A stretch of DNA of 5,073 bases from the NCBI GenBank assembly GCA_023432565.1, contig JAEYUL010000144.1, positions 1-5,073 on the forward strand. The letters are read 5' to 3'. A model generated the notes under the pieces. It worked only from the letters and a program-made list of their open reading frames with translations, was not told the origin of the DNA and searched no databases. This document shows positions 1-4,225 of this stretch, in pieces (within the stretch, counting starts at the first letter, position 1; every line of letters starts with the position of its first letter). This stretch comes from Actinomycetes bacterium. Lineage in GTDB: Bacteria; Actinomycetota; Actinomycetes; Actinomycetales; Cellulomonadaceae. Made by a program: the position numbers and the translations under genes.

Positions 1-99
1 ACGCGGGCCTGCGGCCGCAGCGCTGACGCCCGCTGCGGCGCCGACGACGCCGGTGGCCGAGCTCAGCGGTCGCCAGGCGCGTGCGTCGCCGGGCGGTGG
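1..99. other. Left-edge stretch without an identifiable gene
   Basis: No ATG, GTG or TTG occurs on the minus strand here, so no gene following capA in the same direction starts inside the window. On the plus strand one frame closes with TGA at 24-26 after residues AGLRPQR, so the tail of a rightward gene entering from the left (converging on capA) is possible but cannot be shown from seven residues. An inverted repeat at 14-39 is listed separately. Confidence 0.5.
14..39. terminator. Possible terminator hairpin left of capA
   Basis: Arms GCCGCAGCG (14-22) and CGCTGCGGC (31-39) are perfect 9 bp complements around an 8 nt loop. The hairpin lies about 60 nt beyond the capA stop and overlaps the possible end of a rightward gene at 24-26, so it could separate converging transcripts. 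There is no T-run on either strand, and GC-rich DNA makes such repeats by chance, so this is weak. A 12 bp palindrome, CTGCGGCCGCAG (9-20), overlaps it. Confidence 0.2.
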
Positions 100-1413
100 T
101 CAGAGCGTGCGGGCGACGACTGTCGGCGCGTCCCCGGTCGGCGTGAGCGGGGTGGTGCGCTCGGGTGCCTGCGTCCCGGCCGCCTCGGTCACGCGGGCGA
201 GCCGCGCGGCGACCTCAGCGGCCGACAGCGTGGACGTGCCGTCGGGGATGTCGCGCAGCGCGTGCACGCGGTGCCCGCCCTTGCGGTCCACCGTGACCGC
301 GGTCCACTCCACACCGGTCACGCGGGCCGGTCCGGCGGCTCGGCCCTCGGCGTCGAACCCGCCCGGACTGGTGACGTGTGCCGTGAGCATCAGGCCCGAG
401 TCGGTCTTGGGGGAGCAGCACGCCCCGTCCTGGTTCGACAGGAAGTTGCCCAGGCCGTAGGCGACCCACATGCCCGTGCCGTCCGGGCCGCCGTCGAGCC
501 GCACGACGGGCTGCGGCACGTGGGCGTGGTGCCCGATGTACAGGTCGAACGCGCCCGAGTCGGCGATCGCCTGCGCGATCTCGACCTGCTCGGCGGTGGG
601 CGCCGTCTGGTACTCGACGCAGCAGTGCACGCTCGCGACGACGACGTCGGCGCCCGCGGCGCGCGCGGCCTGGGCCTCGGCCACCATCGCGGGCACGTCG
701 ATGAGGGAGACCGACCAGGGCTTGTCGCTGTCGACCGGCATGCCGTTCGTGCCGTACGTCGCGGCCACCTGCGCGACGGTGATCGTCTGTCCCGCCCGCT
801 CGAGCGTGTAGAGCTGCGGCTGGTCCGCCTCCCGCTGCGTCCGGGCGGTCCCGACGTGCCCGAGCCCCGCGGCGTCGAGCGCGTCGAGCGTGGCCGTGAC
901 CCCGGCGAAGCCGCGGTCGACGGAGTGGTTCGACGCCGTCGAGCAGCCGTCCCACCCCTGCCGGGCGAGGCCGGTGACGATCTGCGCCGGTGCGGCGAAC
1001 ACGGGGTAGCCGCTCGGCCGGGTACCGGGCGGGGCGACGGGCACCTCGAGGTGGCACAGCGCGAGGTCGGCGCCCTGCACCCACGGGTCCAGAGACGCCA
1101 GCAGCGGAGCGAAGTCCACCGTGCCGCTCGTGGTGGCCGAGGTCACGACGGGCAGGTGGGGCAGGACGTCACCGGTGGCCACGATCGTGAACTGCGCGTC
1201 CGGGTCGGGCGTGGGGGACGGGGTCGGCGACGGCGTGGGGCTCGCGGACGGCGCTGCGCTGAGGGTCGGTCCGGCCTGCGCGGGCTCGTCGGCGCCGCGG
1301 TCCCACGGCCGCAGCGCGGCGGCGGCGCCGGTCGCGCACGCGAGCAGGAGGGCGATCGTCAGGAGTGCGGCGGTGAGCGGCGGGCGCCTGGAGGAGCGGG
1401 CGTGTCGGGTCAC
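100..1413 (-). CDS. CapA family exported protein (PGA_cap, metallophosphatase fold)
   Basis: This 437 aa protein matches the CapA/PgsA (poly-gamma-glutamate biosynthesis accessory) family with a calcineurin-like metallophosphatase fold. Motifs in order are ATGD (79-82), HLE (121-123), SNHSVDRG (161-168), SVHCCVEY (261-268), IGHHAHVPQP (293-302) and GLGNF (320-324); their Asp, Asn and His residues would bind metal. Residues 1-34 are a basic N-terminus plus hydrophobic stretch, a signal peptide or anchor. LLAC at 23-26 resembles a lipobox, but Leu at -2 is unusual. Residues 52-72 are a repetitive Ser/Thr/Pro linker, so the domain (about 73-390) probably sits outside the membrane; the tail from 395 looks disordered. 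The usual HWG is HCC here. Without capB/capC neighbours, polyglutamate synthesis cannot be assumed. The GTG start at 1413 is supported by the signal sequence and a matching leaderless promoter. The gene is divergent from pgsA. Family is sure, substrate unknown. Confidence 0.93.
   Translation of the reverse strand: MTRHARSSRRPPLTAALLTIALLLACATGAAAALRPWDRGADEPAQAGPTLSAAPSASPTPSPTPSPTPDPDAQFTIVATGDVLPHLPVVTSATTSGTVDFAPLLASLDPWVQGADLALCHLEVPVAPPGTRPSGYPVFAAPAQIVTGLARQGWDGCSTASNHSVDRGFAGVTATLDALDAAGLGHVGTARTQREADQPQLYTLERAGQTITVAQVAATYGTNGMPVDSDKPWSVSLIDVPAMVAEAQAARAAGADVVVASVHCCVEYQTAPTAEQVEIAQAIADSGAFDLYIGHHAHVPQPVVRLDGGPDGTGMWVAYGLGNFLSNQDGACCSPKTDSGLMLTAHVTSPGGFDAEGRAAGPARVTGVEWTAVTVDRKGGHRVHALRDIPDGTSTLSAAEVAARLARVTEAAGTQAPERTTPLTPTGDAPTVVARTL
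1201..1242 (-). repeat. SPTP tandem repeat linker in the CapA protein
   Basis: Residues 58-71 of the CapA protein are (SPTP)n-type repeats ending in DP, from a roughly 12 nt unit (GGGGACGGGGTC / GGCGACGGCGTG on the plus strand). Pro/Thr/Ser-rich linkers commonly tether extracytoplasmic domains of actinobacterial envelope proteins. Repeat number may vary between strains by slippage (inference). Confidence 0.75.
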
Positions 1414-1419
1414 AGGCGG

Positions 1420-1425
1420 ACCCTA
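1420..1425 (-). promoter_or_regulatory. capA -10 box, probable leaderless transcript
   Basis: On the minus strand TAGGGT fits the actinobacterial SigA-type -10 (TANNNT). It is followed by exactly 6 nt (CCGCCT) and then the GTG start, so transcription would begin at the first base of the start codon. No purine-rich Shine-Dalgarno precedes the GTG, as expected of a leaderless mRNA. No convincing -35 is seen 17-18 nt upstream. Confidence 0.6.
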
Positions 1426-1499
1426 ACCGCCGCAGCCCCGAGGCCGGGCATGCGAAGGTCCCGACCACCCGAGCGGCCCACGGCGCGCCCCTGCGGCGA

Positions 1500-1514
1500 C
1501 CTGCCCTGGGCAGG
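1500..1514. promoter_or_regulatory. Palindrome over the pgsA -35 region, possible operator
   Basis: CCTGCCC-T-GGGCAGG is a perfect 7+1+7 palindrome lying at about -40 to -26 relative to the inferred pgsA start site at 1540. The position suits a repressor or activator site, but no regulator is recognised and the sequence is simple GC-rich DNA. Confidence 0.25.
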
Positions 1515-1527
1515 GGCCGTGACGACC

Positions 1528-1533
1528 TAGGCT
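1528..1533 (+). promoter_or_regulatory. pgsA -10 box, probable leaderless transcript
   Basis: TAGGCT (TANNNT) is followed by 6 nt (GTCGGG) and the GTG start of pgsA at 1540, placing the transcription start on the first base of the start codon. No useful Shine-Dalgarno is present. No clear -35 hexamer; the expected place (about 1504-1510) holds part of a palindrome. This promoter would drive both pgsA and cinA. Confidence 0.6.
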
Positions 1534-1539
1534 GTCGGG

Positions 1540-2127
1540 GTGAGCGTCGCACCGCAGCCGTCGTGGAATCTCGCGAACGTCCTGACGGTCGCGCGGGTCC
1601 TGCTGGTCCCGGTGTTCGCATGGGCGCTGCTCGCGGACGACGGCCAGAGCACCGGCTACCGGCTCGTGGCCGCTGCGGTGTTCGCGCTCGCTGCCGTGAC
1701 CGACAGGTTCGACGGCTGGTACGCCCGCCGCACCAACCAGGTCACCGACTTCGGCAAGCTCCTCGACCCGATCGCCGACAAGCTCCTGATCGGCACCGCG
1801 CTCGTGCTGCTGTCGGTGCTCGACGAGCTGCCCTGGTGGGTCACCGTCGTGATCCTCGTGCGCGAGCTCGGCATCACGGTGATGAGGTTCTTCCTCCTGC
1901 GCTACGTCGTGCTGCCCGCCTCGCGCGGCGGCAAGCTCAAGACCGTGCTGCAGTCCGCCGCGATCGGGCTGTACGCCCTGCCCCTGTTCGCGATGCCGCA
2001 GGCGGTGGAGGTCCTGGCGGCCGTCGCCATGGGCGCCGCGCTCGTCGTGACCGTCGTGACGGGGCTCGACTACGTGCGGACCGCGCTGCGCATCCGGCGC
2101 ACGGCGACAGTCCCGCCGGGGATCTAG
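1540..2127 (+). CDS. pgsA: CDP-diacylglycerol--glycerol-3-phosphate 3-phosphatidyltransferase
   Basis: The 195 aa product is a CDP-alcohol phosphatidyltransferase. The full active-site signature is visible: D55-x2-D58-G59-x2-A62-R63-x8-G72-x3-D76-x3-D80 (read as TDRFDGWYAR and GKLLDPIAD), whose four Asp residues bind the metals and CDP-alcohol. Hydrophobic segments near 12-32, 42-54, 82-95, 101-121, 138-152 and 155-175 fit the six-helix membrane core. PgsA joins CDP-diacylglycerol and glycerol-3-phosphate to give phosphatidylglycerol phosphate, the first committed step to phosphatidylglycerol and cardiolipin, at the cytoplasmic membrane. Length is usual for the family, and the PNxLTxxR-like entry (WNLANVLTVARVLLVP) is intact. 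The GTG start gives the expected N-terminus and sits 6 nt after a -10 box. cinA follows after 2 bp. Other CDP-alcohol transferases (such as phosphatidylinositol phosphate synthase) share the signature, but the DRFDGWYAR form and the cinA-clgR context favour PgsA. Confidence 0.95.
   Translation: MSVAPQPSWNLANVLTVARVLLVPVFAWALLADDGQSTGYRLVAAAVFALAAVTDRFDGWYARRTNQVTDFGKLLDPIADKLLIGTALVLLSVLDELPWWVTVVILVRELGITVMRFFLLRYVVLPASRGGKLKTVLQSAAIGLYALPLFAMPQAVEVLAAVAMGAALVVTVVTGLDYVRTALRIRRTATVPPGI
2118..2122 (+). promoter_or_regulatory. Ribosome binding site of cinA inside the pgsA 3' end
   Basis: GGGGA lies 7 nt before the GTG at 2130 and overlaps the last pgsA codons. It selects GTG 2130 over upstream starts in the same frame, which would lie inside pgsA, and suggests translational coupling across the 2 bp gap. 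Confidence 0.6.
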
Positions 2128-2129
2128 GC

Positions 2130-2624
2130 GTGCCCGACGCCGCGGCGAGCGCGCTGGACGTCCTGCGGGTGCGGGGGTGGACCCTCGCGGTGGCCGAGTC
2201 GCTCACGGGCGGGCTGCTGAGCGCACGCGTCGTCGACGTCCCCGGCGCCTCCGCGGTGCACCGCGGGGCGGTCGTCGCGTACGCGACCGAGCTCAAGGCC
2301 AGCCTCCTCGGCGTCCCGCGGGACCTGCTGGCGGCGGTGGGACCCGTGGACGCACGCGTCGCGCTGCACATGGCCGACGGGGTGCGCACCCGGCTCGGCG
2401 CGGACGTGGGCGTCGCGACGACGGGCGTCGCCGGGCCGACGGAGCAGGACGGCGAGCCGCCCGGCACCGTGCACGTCGCGGTCGTGACGCCGTACGCGCG
2501 GCGCGTCGCCTCGCTGCACCTGACCGGTGGTCGTGCCCAGGTCCGCGACGCCGCGGTCGAGGCCGCGCTGTGCCTCCTCGTGGAGGTCGTGGATGCCGAC
2601 CGTGCCGAGGGCGAACCCTCCTGA
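2130..2624 (+). CDS. cinA: CinA C-terminal domain protein, nicotinamide-nucleotide amidase (PncC-like)
   Basis: The 164 aa protein consists of the CinA C-terminal domain only, without the N-terminal MoCF-like (COG1058) half of full CinA. Family motifs are AESLTGG (22-28), AYATELKASLLGVP (50-63), and TTGVAGP (97-103) followed by PPGTVHVAV (110-118). Ser24, Tyr51 and Lys56 sit where the family places its catalytic and substrate-binding residues. Stand-alone proteins of this type (E. coli PncC) deamidate nicotinamide mononucleotide to nicotinate mononucleotide in the pyridine-nucleotide salvage cycle, in the cytoplasm. The Cys of the E. coli ESCTGG motif is Leu here, so that Cys is not essential. 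The gene probably shares the pgsA mRNA: the gap is 2 bp and an SD lies in the pgsA tail. Start at GTG 2130; longer readings would run through pgsA in another frame. Despite the name cinA, a role in competence is not implied. Confidence 0.92.
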   Translation: MPDAAASALDVLRVRGWTLAVAESLTGGLLSARVVDVPGASAVHRGAVVAYATELKASLLGVPRDLLAAVGPVDARVALHMADGVRTRLGADVGVATTGVAGPTEQDGEPPGTVHVAVVTPYARRVASLHLTGGRAQVRDAAVEAALCLLVEVVDADRAEGEPS

Positions 2625-2627
2625 GGC

Positions 2628-2643
2628 GCGGCTCGGCGAGCGC
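2628..2643 (+). terminator. Weak hairpin just after cinA, possible terminator
   Basis: GCG-(G)-CTC / GAG-CGC with a GGC loop forms a six-pair stem with one bulged G, starting 4 nt after the cinA stop. No T-tract follows. It could end the pgsA-cinA transcript but is short and may be chance. Confidence 0.2.
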
Positions 2644-2654
2644 CCGCGGGTGAA

Positions 2655-2666
2655 GTCGCGCGCGAC
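2655..2666. promoter_or_regulatory. 12 bp palindrome upstream of the clgR ECF promoter
   Basis: GTCGCGCGCGAC is a perfect palindrome ending 21 bp before the -35 element at 2688, a typical position for an activator site. It resembles in flavour, but does not match, the CGC-N5-GCG type site I recall for ClgR. Two copies of CCTCGCG (2667-2673, 2675-2681) follow it directly. Autoregulation is possible but unproven. Confidence 0.25.
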
Positions 2667-2687
2667 CCTCGCGTCCTCGCGCTCGTG

Positions 2688-2715
2688 GGGAACATCATGT
2701 CGTGCTCGGACGTTG
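2688..2715 (+). promoter_or_regulatory. ECF sigma (SigH/SigE/SigR-type) promoter of clgR
   Basis: GGGAACA (2688-2694), a 16 nt spacer, then CGTTG (2711-2715) is close to the consensus of actinobacterial stress ECF promoters (about GGGAAC/T-N16-18-CGTT). The run GGGGAAC starts at 2687. In Mycobacterium and Corynebacterium clgR is transcribed from SigE/SigH promoters under envelope, heat and thiol-oxidative stress, so the element and the gene fit each other. The start would be near 2720-2723, giving a leader of about 200 nt. Confidence 0.7.
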
Positions 2716-2780
2716 CACGGATCGTGACCATCACTCGACCCCCTGTCCGTCGCGCGCCCGCGCGGGTCGGCGGCGCAAGG

Positions 2781-2786
2781 TACGGT
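2781..2786 (+). promoter_or_regulatory. Second clgR -10 box with in-frame GTG 6 nt later
   Basis: TACGGT fits TANNNT. It is followed by 6 nt (GGAAGG) and a GTG at 2793, the same geometry as the capA and pgsA promoters. That GTG is in frame with clgR and open through to it, so a leaderless transcript could give a 155 aa form. It may equally be a housekeeping promoter for the normal clgR. No clear -35 is seen. Confidence 0.45.
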
Positions 2787-2830
2787 GGAAGGGTGCCGGC
2801 GGACAGGACGGCGGCACGAGACGCGACACA

Positions 2831-2857
2831 CCAGCCGTCACGGGACGTGACGGCTGG
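2831..2857 (+). promoter_or_regulatory. Strong perfect hairpin in the clgR leader
   Basis: Arms CCAGCCGTCACG (2831-2842) and CGTGACGGCTGG (2846-2857) are perfect 12 bp complements around a GGA triloop. The repeat lies downstream of both clgR promoters and 61 nt before the ATG, so it would fold in either mRNA. No T-run follows, so it is not a classical terminator. It could be an attenuator, an mRNA stabiliser or, as DNA, an operator. Confidence 0.65.
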
Positions 2858-2905
2858 ACCGACACTCCGGCCGCACACAGTCGCGGGCCGGACGGACGAG
2901 ACGAG

Positions 2906-2911
2906 AGGGGG
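2906..2911 (+). promoter_or_regulatory. Ribosome binding site selecting ATG 2919 of clgR
   Basis: AGGGGG, within GAGAGGGGGAG (2903-2913), ends 7 nt before ATG 2919. It is the best Shine-Dalgarno in the window and supports the 113 aa ClgR over longer in-frame versions from 2685 or 2793. Confidence 0.75.
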
Positions 2912-2918
2912 AGCCCCG

Positions 2919-3260
2919 ATGGTCGTTCTGCGTCGTGAGATCGGCGACGTGCTGCGGGACGCGCGTCAGCGCCAGGGCCGGACCCTTCGTGAGGTCTCGT
3001 CGGCGGCACGGGTCTCGCTCGGGTACCTGAGCGAGGTCGAGCGGGGGCAGAAGGAGGCGTCGTCGGAGCTGCTGCAGAGCATCTGCGCCGCCCTCGACGT
3101 GCCGATGTCGCTCGTGCTGCGCGAGGTGAGCGACCGGGTCGCGGTCGCCGAGGGCCTGCTCATCCCGGACACGGTCCCCGCGGACCTGGCAGCCTCCATG
3201 GGCTGCTCGGGCGAGGGCGGCTGGGCGCGCACGCGCTCGGAGCTCGCGCCGATCGGCTGA
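2919..3260 (+). CDS. clgR: ClgR, XRE-family transcriptional activator of Clp/Lon protease genes
   Basis: The 113 aa protein has one XRE (lambda Cro/CI-type) helix-turn-helix at about residues 7-67: GDVLRDARQRQGRTLREV, then ARVSLGYLSEVERGQKEASS (the recognition-helix region) and ICAALDVPMSLVL. This closely follows the ClgR family (about 105-115 aa; M. tuberculosis Rv2745c), including the SLGYLSE..RG.KE.SSE core. ClgR activates clpP1P2, clpC and related proteostasis genes after stress. The family lies between pgsA/cinA and recA in many actinobacteria, as here. ATG 2919 is chosen for its strong SD and because the family begins just before the REIGDVLR segment. Upstream is an ECF stress promoter and a perfect hairpin. 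The C-terminus (ELAPIG) lacks the terminal Ala residues reported as the ClpP degron of Streptomyces ClgR. Residues 70-113 are otherwise unrecognised. Convergent with nei2. Confidence 0.92.
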   Translation: MVVLRREIGDVLRDARQRQGRTLREVSSAARVSLGYLSEVERGQKEASSELLQSICAALDVPMSLVLREVSDRVAVAEGLLIPDTVPADLAASMGCSGEGGWARTRSELAPIG

Positions 3261-3280
3261 CCTGGCCCCTTCAGCTCGTT

Positions 3281-3302
3281 GCAGCGTGCCGGATCACGCT
3301 GC
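3281..3302 (+). terminator. Hairpin after clgR, candidate terminator in the convergent gap
   Basis: GCAGCGTG (3281-3288) and CACGCTGC (3295-3302) form a perfect 8 bp stem with a 6 nt loop, 20 nt after the clgR stop. A smaller hairpin, CGTGC-agctc-GCACG (3303-3317), follows at once. There is no T-run, which is common for actinobacterial terminators. A plausible end for clgR transcription and perhaps for the opposing nei2 transcript. Confidence 0.4.
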
Positions 3303-3392
3303 CGTGCAGCTCGCACGCCACGGTCGGTGACCCGTCAGCGCTGTGTGGAGCGGAAGCTGTGGAGAGCGCAAACCGTGCGCGGGAGCCAGACA

Positions 3393-3410
3393 GGCGCGAC
3401 CGGGCGCGAC
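3393..3410. repeat. Direct repeat GGCGCGAC with 10 bp period
   Basis: GGCGCGAC occurs at 3393-3400 and again at 3403-3410, one helical turn apart, just beyond the nei2 stop. Apart from this and the clgR-side hairpins, the 3261-3430 gap shows no gene, RNA or promoter that I can support. Confidence 0.4.
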
Positions 3411-3430
3411 GCCGTCATGCGCCGGCACGG

Positions 3431-4186
3431 TCAGGCGCGTTGGCACGTCGGGCAGTAGAAGACCGGGCGCTGCATCGGAGGTCGGCGAGCCTGACCGACC
3501 TGGATCGGCGTGCCGCACCGCGGGCACGGTTGCCGCAGCCGGCCGTGCACGCGCCCCGGCGGGAAGCCGGTGAGCACCGAGCGCTGCATCTGACGTCGCG
3601 CGGTCAGGTAGAGCCGGGCCGGGTCGCCGATCTCGTCGGAGGGCGTCCACGGCCACAGCCGCAGCGCGAACAGGGACTCGGCGCAGTAGATCGTCCCGAT
3701 GCCTGCGGCGACTCGCTGGTCCAGCAGGACCTCCGCCACCGGGGTCGCGCCCGTGGCGCGCCACCGCTCGAGAACCTCCTCGAGCGCGAGCTCGTCGGCG
3801 AGCACGTCCGGCCCGAGGTGGCCGAGCAGCCGGGGCTCGTCGCGCGTCGGGAGCACGTCGAGCATCCCGAGCAGACGGCCCAACGCCGTCCAGCGCGTGG
3901 CGGCGAGCACCGCCCTGACCTGCGCCGGGCGCCCGAGCGCGGCGGGCGTCCCCGTGCGCGCGATCCGCCACTCACCGTCCATCCGCAGGTGTGTGTGCAG
4001 CGTGCGGCCGTCGTCGAACCGCGTCAGCAGGTGCTTGCCGTACGCCTGCGTCCCGAGCACCGTCCGGCCGCTGAGGTCCAGGCCGGCCGCGCTCGGCCAG
4101 CGGAGCTCGGCGCGTTCGAGCACCTGACCGGCGAGCGCCTCGTCGAGCCGGAGAGCGGTGCGACGAAGGATGTCTCCCTCAGGCAC
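3431..4186 (-). CDS. nei2: Fpg/Nei-family DNA glycosylase/AP lyase (Nei2-like)
   Basis: The 251 aa product is a bifunctional base-excision-repair enzyme. It begins M-PEGD: after Met removal Pro2 is the catalytic nucleophile and Glu3 the helper, which fixes GTG 4186 as the start. Lys51 (YGKHLL) and the HLRMDG segment (66-71) are the conserved N-domain elements. The H2TH region is about 148-182, with DQRVAAGIGTIY at 156-167. A C-terminal zinc finger has Cys221, Cys224, Cys245 and Cys248, and its loop carries Arg240 in MQRPVFYCPTCQ, the conserved DNA-binding Arg. The family usually has GxGNxY in the H2TH motif; here Asn is Thr165. Layout and sequence resemble mycobacterial Nei2, which sits beside lhr. 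Such enzymes remove oxidised pyrimidines or related lesions and nick the strand; the preferred lesion cannot be read here. The gene lies 39 nt after lhr and is probably co-transcribed. Only a poor SD (GGGCGG) precedes it. Confidence 0.92.
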   Translation of the reverse strand: MPEGDILRRTALRLDEALAGQVLERAELRWPSAAGLDLSGRTVLGTQAYGKHLLTRFDDGRTLHTHLRMDGEWRIARTGTPAALGRPAQVRAVLAATRWTALGRLLGMLDVLPTRDEPRLLGHLGPDVLADELALEEVLERWRATGATPVAEVLLDQRVAAGIGTIYCAESLFALRLWPWTPSDEIGDPARLYLTARRQMQRSVLTGFPPGRVHGRLRQPCPRCGTPIQVGQARRPPMQRPVFYCPTCQRA

Positions 4187-4225
4187 GGCGGACCGCCCGG
4201 CGGCGACGTCCGGTGCGAGGGCGGG

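Noticed and set aside
1..1530. Long plus-strand open frame antisense to capA (Met-start part 262-1530, 422 aa)
   Set aside because: The translation is Arg/Gly/Ala-rich with no recognisable motif, and lies opposite a clear CapA gene with full family motifs. Antisense open frames of this kind arise from GC-rich third positions.
100..2127. A capA-pgsA polyglutamate operon suggested by the shared name PgsA
   Set aside because: Bacillus PgsA (polyglutamate) is a CapA homologue; the pgsA here is the unrelated phospholipid enzyme. The genes are divergent and no capB/capC is present.
1563..2129. N-terminal extension of CinA to the first Met-type codon at 1563
   Set aside because: It would overlap nearly all of pgsA in another frame and reads as Arg-rich nonsense; GTG 2130 with its SD gives the normal start of the domain.
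2685..2792. clgR start at GTG 2685
   Set aside because: It lies inside the ECF promoter, before the expected transcription start, and encodes no conserved sequence.
3261..3430. LexA/SOS box (TCGAAC-N4-GTTCGA type) or RecA-NDp promoter near the repair genes
   Set aside because: No match was found in the convergent gap or the 39 nt between lhr and nei2; any damage-responsive promoter of lhr would lie outside the window.
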